From contig CAJMMH010000206.1 in the NCBI GenBank assembly GCA_905214365.1, forward strand, positions 1 to 5,291: a stretch of DNA of 5,291 nucleotides, read 5' to 3'. The notes under the pieces were generated by a model. That model had not been told where the DNA came from, did no database searches, and saw only the letters and a program-made list of their open reading frames with translations. Position 1 is the stretch's first letter. The number at the start of each line of letters is the position of its first letter. The DNA comes from an uncultured bacterium. GTDB lineage: Bacteria; Bacillota; Clostridia; Lachnospirales; Lachnospiraceae. Shown here piece by piece: positions 1-5,291 of this stretch. The position numbers and the translations under genes are program-made.

Positions 1-1572
1 GGTTGCAAGCTTCAGCGCGCCTCCGATCAGCGCCTTTGCCGGCGTATCCCATGATCCGGTATAGGAAGTTCCATCCGGAAGAATCATGGTCGAACCGGTT
101 CTTGCCTCATTCAGTCCGCTGATAACGATCAGCTCTGTTGTATGGCCGCTTGCGGAAAAATTAAAGTAATTGTACAGACCCTCATATCCCGGATATGTGC
201 CGCTGATCAGCGGAGACGTCCCCTCTGTTCCCTGCTCCTGGCGGACACGGCTTGCCAGCATCACCGGATTAATATTGTACTTTTCACCGATCCAGTGAAG
301 CAGCCACGCATACGTGTATGTCTCACCAGGAACCTCAGTATCGTACATAAAGGTGCCCTTCAGTACCGCATTGACCGCGTCTACCGTCTGGCACTCTGCC
401 TCGTACTGAAGCTCTTCAAACATAAAAATGTACGTGTCATTGATAAAGTTGCGCGGATCCAGACAATACCTTACCGCCTGATCAGACGCCGCGACAAAGT
501 TCGGCTCCCAGCAGTAAAAGCTGTCATTCGACCAGTCGTAGTTGTACACCACGCCGTCCGCGTCAACGCCCTTCGTTTCCATCGACTTCCAGCCAAGCGA
601 CTGATTCTTGCCGACCAGATTGTTGTTGACGGTCTTCTGCTCACCCACAACTGCGTCTTCAAAGTTCAGATTCACATACAGCGGTTTGAACGACCAGTTC
701 GGATGCGCTTTTTTCAGCTCACGGATCAACGCCTGGTAATCAGCCGGAAACTGATCGGTCTGATCCACATCCTCTAAGGCACACATCAAAACATCGCTGT
801 TCGTAATCACGGAATCTGCCCGGACAAATCCTTCATAGCTGTACTCATCAATTTCAAAAATCACATGATACCAGGAAGCTTCGCCGTCGCCGGACAAACC
901 GACAGAAAGAATGGAAAATACCGTTCCCGCCGGCGCTGTCACAAGCAGCCCCGAGCTGCCGCTTCCCTGCGCGTAAACCGGTACGGCAGCCGCTGCATGC
1001 GCGGACGCGAAGTAATTCACAAATGTCTCGGCATCCGCATCGGTTTCCCCGGTTAGATCAGTTTCCATTGACTGATCGGTTTCTTCCGGTACATCGGAAC
1101 TGGAAATGTCTCCATCCGGCGAGTCGGTTTCAATTGACGGTTCCGAATCAGAGCTTTCTTCCCCAAAGCTGCTTTCCGCGTCAGAGCTGCTTGAGGCATC
1201 TGAATTGCTTTCGGTGTCAGAATTACTTTCCGCAGCGGAACTGTCTGACGACGTTTCGGTTTGTGCCGGAGCATCCGGCTGTTCGGGCATTTCCGGCTGC
1301 TCTCCGGTTGCTGCCGGATCTGTCTCTGTAATTTCCGGCAGAATCTCTGTCGGAAGTACCGGATCACTGCTGTCTGCTGCCGAACCGTCTGCGTCGCCTT
1401 CTGCAAAATTCCCATCTTCCAGAACTGGAAGCGCCGTCTGCTCCGGACTGCCGGACTCTGCCAGCTCTGCAATTCCGTCTCCCGGAACCTGTGCGGCAGC
1501 TGCCGGAGCCGCCGCTGCGAGGCAGCCTGCAAGAAGCGCAGCCAACTGCGGCTTCCACTGATTATGACGCAT
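1..1572 (-). CDS. Secreted SH3-domain N-acetylglucosaminidase (GH73-like), 3' end outside window
   Basis: A single frame stays open for 524 codons from the ATG at 1572 to the window edge, so the C-terminus is missing. This is probably an exported autolysin that cleaves the glycan strand of peptidoglycan after N-acetylglucosamine during wall remodelling. Residues 1-27 form a signal peptide (Lys7, then an Ala/Leu-rich core ending AAAA before Gln28). Residues 30-182 are a Ser/Asp/Glu-rich low-complexity linker. Residues about 205-258 look like a bacterial SH3 domain (SWYHV, EGFVRADSV). From 275 on comes the family core: FPADYQALIRELKKAHPNWSF, the AASDQAVRYCLDPRNF segment, and RVRQEQG with Glu446 as the likely catalytic acid, followed by LISGTYPGYEGLYNYFNF. 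The start is supported by GGGGGAAGG (1577-1585), 4 nt upstream. The gene follows hisS by 147 nt on the same strand and appears to have its own promoter. The family call rests on remembered motifs, not on a search; the GH73 assignment is less certain than the glucosaminidase role. Confidence 0.85.
   Translation of the reverse strand, partial: MRHNQWKPQLAALLAGCLAAAAPAAAAQVPGDGIAELAESGSPEQTALPVLEDGNFAEGDADGSAADSSDPVLPTEILPEITETDPAATGEQPEMPEQPDAPAQTETSSDSSAAESNSDTESNSDASSSSDAESSFGEESSDSEPSIETDSPDGDISSSDVPEETDQSMETDLTGETDADAETFVNYFASAHAAAAVPVYAQGSGSSGLLVTAPAGTVFSILSVGLSGDGEASWYHVIFEIDEYSYEGFVRADSVITNSDVLMCALEDVDQTDQFPADYQALIRELKKAHPNWSFKPLYVNLNFEDAVVGEQKTVNNNLVGKNQSLGWKSMETKGVDADGVVYNYDWSNDSFYCWEPNFVAASDQAVRYCLDPRNFINDTYIFMFEELQYEAECQTVDAVNAVLKGTFMYDTEVPGETYTYAWLLHWIGEKYNINPVMLASRVRQEQGTEGTSPLISGTYPGYEGLYNYFNFSASGHTTELIVISGLNEARTGSTMILPDGTSYTGSWDTPAKALIGGALKLAT
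1168..1233 (-). repeat. In-frame 18-bp tandem repeat coding a Ser/Asp/Glu hexapeptide
   Basis: Inside the linker of the glucosaminidase gene, residues 114-131 read AESNSD, TESNSD, ASSSSD, followed by a degenerate AESSFG. At DNA level these are 18-bp units at 1216-1233, 1198-1215 and 1180-1197, plus a partial copy to 1168. The units differ mostly at a few positions per copy, so this is an old or selected repeat rather than a fresh duplication. It encodes a flexible, strongly acidic spacer between the signal peptide and the SH3 and catalytic domains. Confidence 0.7.
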
Positions 1573-1587
1573 GTATCCTTCCCCCTG

Positions 1588-1638
1588 TTCTTTACTTATG
1601 TGCATCCCATTGTACCGGAATTTACGGCTGATTTCCAA
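1588..1638 (-). promoter_or_regulatory. Candidate promoter of the glucosaminidase gene
   Basis: On the minus strand, TTGGAA (1633-1638, 4 of 6 to the -35 consensus) is followed after 18 nt by TACAAT (1609-1614, 5 of 6 to the -10 consensus). Initiation near 1602 would give a leader of about 30 nt with the Shine-Dalgarno inside it. The rest of the 147-nt gap after hisS (1573-1719) contains only weak inverted repeats such as GCAAA/TTTGC and GCGGCA/TGCCGC with no U-tract, so no intrinsic hisS terminator can be called and some readthrough is possible. Part of this element recurs upstream of hemZ. Confidence 0.5.
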
Positions 1639-1719
1639 CCGCTGTCCCGGTCTGCGGCAGTCCCTGCAGCAAATCTAATCTTTGCCGCGCTGCGGAAACA
1701 TACCCGCCGTACCCACTTC

Positions 1720-2979
1720 TTACCGAAGACCTTCCTTGTAGAACTCCTCTATCTGCGTATAGCCCTCTGCCTGAAGCTGATCCTTCTGGAACTTCTTGTT
1801 CTTGTTCATCCAGGAAACAAGCACCTGCGCGCCGTCGGCACGCTCTGCCATTGCCTTTGCAAGCACATCGCCGAGAACTGCCGCATCCGTACCTTTTTCA
1901 ATCAGATATGCCTTCTTTTCCTTGGCGCCCGGAACAGTAAAGCCTTCATCCAGAAGGATGGTAACAATCCGCTCAAAGCCGATGGAAAATCCGCATGCCG
2001 GAGTCTGCACACCGGTAAAGCGGCCAACCATGCCGTCATAACGACCGCCGCCCGCAACAGAACCCGGGAATCCGTCTACACTGATCTCAAAGATGGTTCC
2101 GGTATAGTAGGACATACCACGTACCAACGTCGGGTCAAACTGCAGCGCGAAGCTTCCATTCGCTGTCTTCTTTACGGTATCGCAAATCGTCTGCAGATTC
2201 TCTGCCGCTCCCGGCTCCAGGCTGTCCGCCAGAGTTTTCGCCAGATATGCCAGTCCGTCTTCGCTGGCCGTTAAGCCCTCAAACAGAGACAGATACCGGC
2301 TGACAGATTCCTCCGCAAATCCGGACTCCTTCAATTCCTTTTCTACGCCCTCAATGCCGATCTTGTCCATCTTATCGAGAATGATGAACACCTCATCAAA
2401 GCGCTCTTCTTCAAAGCCGCTGTACTTTGCCATACCGCGGAGAATCCGACGGTCATTGATGTGTACGGTATAGCCGGAGAAACCAACCTTGCCAAGCAGC
2501 GTTGTAGTTGCAAGAATCAGCTCGATCTCCGCCAGATTGGTCGGATCACCAAGGATATCAATATCGCACTGATAGAACTGGCGGAAGCGTCCCTTCTGCG
2601 GACGGTCTGCACGCCATACCGGTCCGATCTGCAGCGCCTTGAACGGCTTCGGCAGCTCTGCCGCATGGTTTGCGTAGTAACGGGACAGCGGAACGGTCAG
2701 ATCATAGCGCATACCGCAGTCAACCAGATCTGCTTCGGTCTGCGCCTCTTCTAGCTTCAGCTTCTCTCCGCGCTTCAGTACCTTGAAGATCAGCTTTTCA
2801 TTTTCTCCGCCCTGCTTGCTGCTCAGGTTCGCGATGTTTTCCATGCACGGCGTCTCAATCGGCGTAAAGCCAAAGCCCTTATAAGTTTCCTTAATTAAGG
2901 AAATCACATAATCGCGGATCTGCATCTCTGCAGGCAGAATATCTTTCATGCCGGTTACCGGCTTCTTTACCAATGCCAT
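1720..2979 (-). CDS. hisS: Histidyl-tRNA synthetase
   Basis: This encodes the 419-residue cytoplasmic class II enzyme that activates histidine with ATP and charges tRNA-His. GMKDILPAEM (10-19) opens the catalytic core. Motif 2 with its loop is at about 121-144 (VWRADRPQKGRFRQFYQCD). The histidine-binding signatures are LVRGMSYYTGTIFEI (285-299) and GGGRYDGMVGRF (310-321). Motif 3 is ACGFSIGFERI (328-338) with Arg337. The insertion domain spans about 170-270. The histidine motif reads RGMSYY where many bacterial enzymes have RGLDYY. The C-terminal anticodon-binding part after about 350 is short and ends in a Lys-rich MNKNKKFQKDQ segment. The ATG start follows AGGAAGGG (2989-2996) at 9 nt. All synthetase motifs are present, so this is not the regulatory paralogue HisZ. 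It lies 727 nt downstream of hemZ and probably uses its own promoter. No T-box is visible. Confidence 0.96.
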   Translation of the reverse strand: MALVKKPVTGMKDILPAEMQIRDYVISLIKETYKGFGFTPIETPCMENIANLSSKQGGENEKLIFKVLKRGEKLKLEEAQTEADLVDCGMRYDLTVPLSRYYANHAAELPKPFKALQIGPVWRADRPQKGRFRQFYQCDIDILGDPTNLAEIELILATTTLLGKVGFSGYTVHINDRRILRGMAKYSGFEEERFDEVFIILDKMDKIGIEGVEKELKESGFAEESVSRYLSLFEGLTASEDGLAYLAKTLADSLEPGAAENLQTICDTVKKTANGSFALQFDPTLVRGMSYYTGTIFEISVDGFPGSVAGGGRYDGMVGRFTGVQTPACGFSIGFERIVTILLDEGFTVPGAKEKKAYLIEKGTDAAVLGDVLAKAMAERADGAQVLVSWMNKNKKFQKDQLQAEGYTQIEEFYKEGLR

Positions 2980-3075
2980 ATTGTTTTTCCCTTCCTGTAC
3001 AAAAATGGTTTGCTGAAAGCCGCTGCCAGGTTCAAATCTTCGGTTTCCCGTATGGAGAGACAGAAAATTACTGCT

Positions 3076-3110
3076 GCAGCTCCAAAAACAGCATTATTTT
3101 TGAAAACTGC
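3076..3110 (-). other. Stem-loop in the hisS leader
   Basis: The outer arms GCAG (3076-3079) and CTGC (3107-3110) flank an internal loop and an inner AT-rich stem, CAAAAA (3083-3088) with TTTTTG (3097-3102), which closes an 8-nt loop. It falls in the predicted 5' leader of hisS, between the promoter and the Shine-Dalgarno. No run of His codons and no T-box signature accompanies it, so a regulatory role is only a possibility. Confidence 0.3.
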
Positions 3111-3129
3111 TAAATCTCATAGTAACGGC

Positions 3130-3168
3130 ATTATAGTATTATTGTACCCATTTTTTGTCAGAATGCAA
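3130..3168 (-). promoter_or_regulatory. Candidate promoter region of hisS
   Basis: Two overlapping arrangements are visible on the minus strand. TTGCAT (3163-3168) with a 16-nt spacer precedes TACAAT (3141-3146). A perfect TATAAT (3130-3135) lies further downstream, with CTGACA (3156-3161) 20 nt ahead of it. The leader would be about 140-155 nt. The position, upstream of hisS in an AT-rich gap, supports a separate hisS promoter rather than dependence on hemZ transcription. Which hexamer pair is used cannot be decided from sequence. Confidence 0.5.
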
Positions 3169-3483
3169 GTCCTTTTTCAACGGGATGGGATTTTATCATC
3201 TCACGATACCATTCGCTGCTGTTCAAATATTGTTCATGGCAGAAATTTTCCAAACCGAAAATTCCATAAGATACCATTGCGGCCGTAGAATTTTGCTGAT
3301 TCTGCATGCAAAAAGCCCGCCATGTACCGGAACAGATGAACAATTCATGTTCCGAACACAGCGAACTTTTGATTCTCCAGCAAAGTGGTATAGCCCTTAT
3401 CTCAATTTTTATTTCTCAGCACCGCCGCGCAAGGAATCCATCCCTCGCACAGTATAGTGCTGCCATCCGTATATCCTGCTTTC
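3169..3483. other. AT-richer non-coding stretch in the hemZ-hisS gap
   Basis: No convincing gene is seen on either strand. Base composition is visibly richer in A and T than in the flanking genes. It contains the stem-loop at 3328-3354, a small 7-bp AT-rich inverted repeat (AATTTTC 3244-3250 with GAAAATT 3257-3263), and a minus-strand frame of 61 codons ending at 3158 that lacks a good ribosome site. With the transporter-like remnant just upstream, decayed coding sequence is the simplest explanation. A small RNA is not excluded. Confidence 0.4.
3328..3354. other. Stem-loop of unknown function
   Basis: CGGAACA (3328-3334) pairs perfectly with TGTTCCG (3348-3354). Inside, TGAA (3337-3340) pairs with TTCA (3344-3347) around a CAA loop, with GA (3335-3336) bulged on one arm. 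That is 11 pairs in a 27-nt element, by far the best hairpin in the gap. On the minus strand a TTTTT run follows only after about 13 nt, too far for an ordinary intrinsic terminator. The right arm also forms TGTTC-C-GAACA (3348-3358). It could be a processing site, an operator or part of a small RNA. Confidence 0.45.
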
Positions 3484-3666
3484 TCAAAAAAACTTCAGCT
3501 TTCTCAGATATTGTACACTGAATTTTGCCGCAAAGCCAGTAAAGCATCCGGTAATGATTCCGCTGACCATTAAAACCGGAAGATACGCAATTACGCTAAG
3601 AGACTGCTTTATATACTGCTGTTTTTCTTGGCTACGCCATATGCCGGATCCGAAAATGGATTTTTC
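3484..3666 (-). pseudogene. Remnant resembling the C-terminus of a Gx/HepT-like membrane transporter
   Basis: A frame of 60 codons runs from just after an in-frame TGA (3667-3669) to a TGA at 3484-3486. It has no ATG, GTG or TTG until an internal Met within the hydrophobic segment. The peptide includes SIFG, then YLPVLMVSGIITGCFTG, and ends with a basic tail, QYLRKLKFF. A YLPVLL-SGIITG-FTG helix followed by a basic end is what I recall of the C-terminus of Gx transporter family proteins (also annotated heptaprenyl diphosphate synthase component I), which are multi-pass membrane proteins of roughly 160-190 residues. Only about the last third is present, it lacks a start and ribosome site, and the segment between SIFG and LSVIAYLP does not look membrane-like, as if a frameshift had scrambled it. 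I infer a deletion remnant on the same strand as hemZ. A chance hydrophobic frame is the alternative. Confidence 0.45.
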
Positions 3667-3680
3667 TCAGGAAAAAGCCA
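3653..3680 (-). terminator. Weak intrinsic terminator-like hairpin after hemZ
   Basis: About 27 nt past the hemZ stop, the minus strand reads TGGCTTTTTC, loop CTGA, GAAAAATCCA. This gives a stem of 6 pairs, one mismatch, then 3 more pairs, followed by UUUU (3653-3656). The stem is mostly A-U and the U-tract is short, so termination would be inefficient. On the plus strand the same hairpin forms without a following U-run. Confidence 0.4.
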
Positions 3681-3706
3681 GCACACAAGCCCCCTCCATT
3701 CTTATC

Positions 3707-5215
3707 TTACTCTGTCTTCGCAAACAGCCTTCGTTTCCGATCCAGCATCTCATCTGTTTTTTCCAGATAGGTCTTGATGTCCTTGACGTTTTCGCAGCGC
3801 TCGATCCGGCCGTTTTCAAACAGGGCTTTGGTGACCGCGCCTGCGCCGAGCGCAACGATGGACTGCACTTCCTCCATGATCAGAATGTTGTAAATGCCTT
3901 CCAGTCCTTCTCTCGCGTAGCCGACATTTTCCAGGTTTCCGGTCATGTTCTTCTGGCGGTACAGATAATAGGGAAGCAGGCCCATCTTTGCCGCGTACTC
4001 TGCAGTCAGCTCCATCAGCGATTCGCTGTTGACGCTCTGGCTGTTCGCAAAGTCTTCCTTTTGAATGTTGAGTCTTGCCGCCCGCTTGATTGCCAGGGAA
4101 TGCACGGTCAGGCTGTCCGGGCCGAGCTTTGCGATTTCCTGCAGGGTATGTTCAACATCCTCCGGCGTTTCGTCCGGCAGGCCGACGATGATATCCATGT
4201 TGATGTTGTTGAAGCCAAGCTCTCTTGCCATCGCAAATGCGTCCCGAATCTGGGCAACGGTATGTCTGCGGCCGATCAGCTTCAGCGTTTCCTCCTTCAT
4301 CGTCTGCGGGTTGATGCTGATACGGGTGACCGGATGCTTCTTCAGCACACGCAGTTTATCTGCTGTGATGCTGTCCGGACGCCCGGCTTCTACGGTCCAC
4401 TCCCGCACATTGGTCAGATCAAAATGTTTCCCAATCATTATGCAGAGACGATCTAACTGCTCCGGCTCCAGTGTGGTCGGCGTGCCGCCGCCGAAGTAAA
4501 TGGTGTTGAGCTTCTTTCCGGCGAATAGCTCTGCCGTCAGGATGACTTCACGCTCAACAGCGTCCAGATACGCGTCTACCTGCTTTGCGAACCGGCTGAT
4601 CGGATATGAGGTAAATGAGCAGTACGCGCAGGTAGTTGGACAGAACGGGATTCCAATATACAGGCTGTAGCCATCCTCATAATCCAGTCCCTTTAATAAA
4701 CGGATTTCCCGCTTTGCAATGTCCAGACTCAGCTGCGTTTTCTCCGGCGAACAGAGCATTTCGTCTTCCATGTACCGGACTGCTTCTTCTTCGCTGCTTC
4801 CCTCCATCAGCATCGTTCTTGCGATCTTGGTCGGACGGATGCCGGTCAGCGTTCCCCATGGAAGGCTGCGCCCGTTTTTTGCTTCCAGCATGCGGTACAG
4901 CAGGCACTTGCATGCCGTGCGTATATCCTTGCGGTCGTCCGGGTCAGAAACCGGGGCGCTCCGGCGCTCTTTTGTTCCGGATTCATCTGACAGCCGGATG
5001 CTGACTGCGGCACTGGCATTCTCTATCGGCTCCAGCTTCACATCTGCGGTCAGATCGGCAGGGCGATCCGATGACGGGTCTGCCGCCGCCTTTGCCGCCT
5101 CCTGCGCTCCTGCCCGCACAATCAGCGCGCCGGGATAAAATGCCATAAACAGGCTTCTCACATCATTGTCCAGAAACTCCGGACTTACTTCAAATACAAT
5201 TTTTTTCTGATTCAC
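3707..5215 (-). CDS. hemZ: HemZ-type radical SAM coproporphyrinogen dehydrogenase
   Basis: This encodes a 502-residue cytoplasmic radical SAM enzyme of the HemZ branch of the HemN-like family, named for oxygen-independent oxidation of coproporphyrinogen III in heme synthesis. The true substrate in many anaerobes is unproven. The cluster motif is CPTTCAYC with Cys192, Cys196 and Cys199. FGGGTPT (241-247), EAGRPDS (276-282), RISINPQTM (298-306) and MDIIVGLPDET (340-350) give the expected SAM and barrel signatures. LPWGTLTGIRPTKI (118-131) and the C-terminal YYLYRQKNMTGNLENVGY (416-433) are HemZ hallmarks that separate it from HemN and HemW. Residues about 37-95 are an Ala/Asp/Ser-rich stretch with no recognised fold. 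The start is GTG, supported by GGAG (5221-5224) at 5 nt and by an in-frame TAA upstream that rules out a longer form. It ends 727 nt before hisS, a frequent clostridial neighbour. Confidence 0.93.
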   Translation of the reverse strand: MNQKKIVFEVSPEFLDNDVRSLFMAFYPGALIVRAGAQEAAKAAADPSSDRPADLTADVKLEPIENASAAVSIRLSDESGTKERRSAPVSDPDDRKDIRTACKCLLYRMLEAKNGRSLPWGTLTGIRPTKIARTMLMEGSSEEEAVRYMEDEMLCSPEKTQLSLDIAKREIRLLKGLDYEDGYSLYIGIPFCPTTCAYCSFTSYPISRFAKQVDAYLDAVEREVILTAELFAGKKLNTIYFGGGTPTTLEPEQLDRLCIMIGKHFDLTNVREWTVEAGRPDSITADKLRVLKKHPVTRISINPQTMKEETLKLIGRRHTVAQIRDAFAMARELGFNNINMDIIVGLPDETPEDVEHTLQEIAKLGPDSLTVHSLAIKRAARLNIQKEDFANSQSVNSESLMELTAEYAAKMGLLPYYLYRQKNMTGNLENVGYAREGLEGIYNILIMEEVQSIVALGAGAVTKALFENGRIERCENVKDIKTYLEKTDEMLDRKRRLFAKTE

Positions 5216-5291
5216 AGCTTCTCCATTTCTTTACATATGTACTCTCGGAATCTCGTTGTACCTGAATTTGCGAGGGGATTTTTTGTCGGAG
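5212..5291 (-). CDS. Possible 3' end of an upstream gene overlapping hemZ
   Basis: A minus-strand frame is open from the window edge to a TGA at 5212-5214, overlapping the hemZ GTG by 4 nt (GTGA), a classic translational-coupling arrangement. It would encode the last 26 residues of a protein ending RFREYICKEMEKL. I do not recognise the protein. A 26-codon open frame arises easily by chance, and its codons (AGA, CGA, ATA, CCC) differ from those favoured in hemZ. The same bases contain blocks shared with the glucosaminidase promoter, which argues for non-coding sequence. Weakly supported. Confidence 0.25.
   Translation of the reverse strand, partial: PTKNPLANSGTTRFREYICKEMEKL
5227..5269 (-). 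promoter_or_regulatory. Promoter-like block upstream of hemZ shared with the glucosaminidase gene
   Basis: Two segments, 5227-5242 and 5256-5269, match 14 of 16 and 13 of 14 bases with 1588-1603 and 1610-1623 upstream of the glucosaminidase gene, in the same orientation to the downstream start. The -10-like hexamer here is TACAAC (5255-5260), where the other copy has TACAAT. No good -35 is seen 16-18 nt further upstream, so promoter activity is uncertain. Confidence 0.3.

Noticed and set aside
1106..1561. 151-codon plus-strand Ser-rich frame
   Set aside because: It is the complement of the repetitive Ser/Asp/Glu linker; its low complexity mirrors the repeat in the real minus-strand gene.
1653..1688. 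Possible hisS terminator from GCGGCA/TGCCGC
   Set aside because: Six pairs with a long loop and no U-tract on the minus strand, so it does not meet intrinsic terminator criteria.
1261..2274. 337-codon plus-strand open frame
   Set aside because: It runs antisense across the 3' part of hisS, the intergenic gap and the glucosaminidase N-terminus. Its Cys/Arg/Leu-rich translation has no domain, and the opposite-strand genes are clear.
3331..3354. LexA-like operator
   Set aside because: GAAC and GTTC are present but with spacing that does not fit the Gram-positive GAAC-N4-GTTC box.
3412..3670. TTTCTCAG three times (3412, 3500, 3663)
   Set aside because: An 8-mer with irregular spacing in AT-rich sequence. 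No array-like unit or common flanks, so probably chance.
3554..4456. 300-codon plus-strand frame
   Set aside because: It is mostly antisense to hemZ, whose radical SAM motifs are unmistakable. There is no ribosome site or domain in the plus frame.

Overview
This window looks like a chromosomal segment of a Gram-positive Clostridia member, most likely Lachnospiraceae-like. The evidence is a HemZ-type radical SAM protein next to hisS, a secreted SH3/GH73-type N-acetylglucosaminidase with an acidic linker, and a HisRS whose C-terminus looks like the clostridial short form. The genus cannot be told from the sequence. Every recognisable gene is on the minus strand, so transcription runs from high to low coordinates.

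In transcription order, 5291-5216 is the region upstream of hemZ. It holds a strong Shine-Dalgarno and either the tail of an upstream gene overlapping hemZ by 4 nt or a separate promoter. hemZ (5215-3707, GTG start) encodes the oxygen-independent coproporphyrinogen dehydrogenase-like radical SAM protein. From 3706 to 2980 lies an unusually long, AT-richer gap of 727 nt. It holds a weak terminator-like hairpin, a start-less 60-codon frame resembling the C-terminus of a Gx/HepT-like membrane transporter (a probable gene remnant), a well-formed stem-loop of unknown role, and a promoter plus leader for hisS. hisS (2979-1720) is an intact class II histidyl-tRNA synthetase. A 147-nt gap (1719-1573) has no clear terminator but a plausible promoter. 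It is followed by a secreted cell-wall N-acetylglucosaminidase (1572 to beyond base 1), whose C-terminus lies outside the window.

The genes do not form one pathway: they serve tetrapyrrole-type radical chemistry, translation and peptidoglycan remodelling. I found no phage, IS, CRISPR, tRNA or rRNA gene. I do not see a clear new system. The best leads are the decayed transporter remnant between hemZ and hisS, a two-block sequence shared by the upstream regions of hemZ and the glucosaminidase gene, and the stem-loop in the hemZ-hisS gap.
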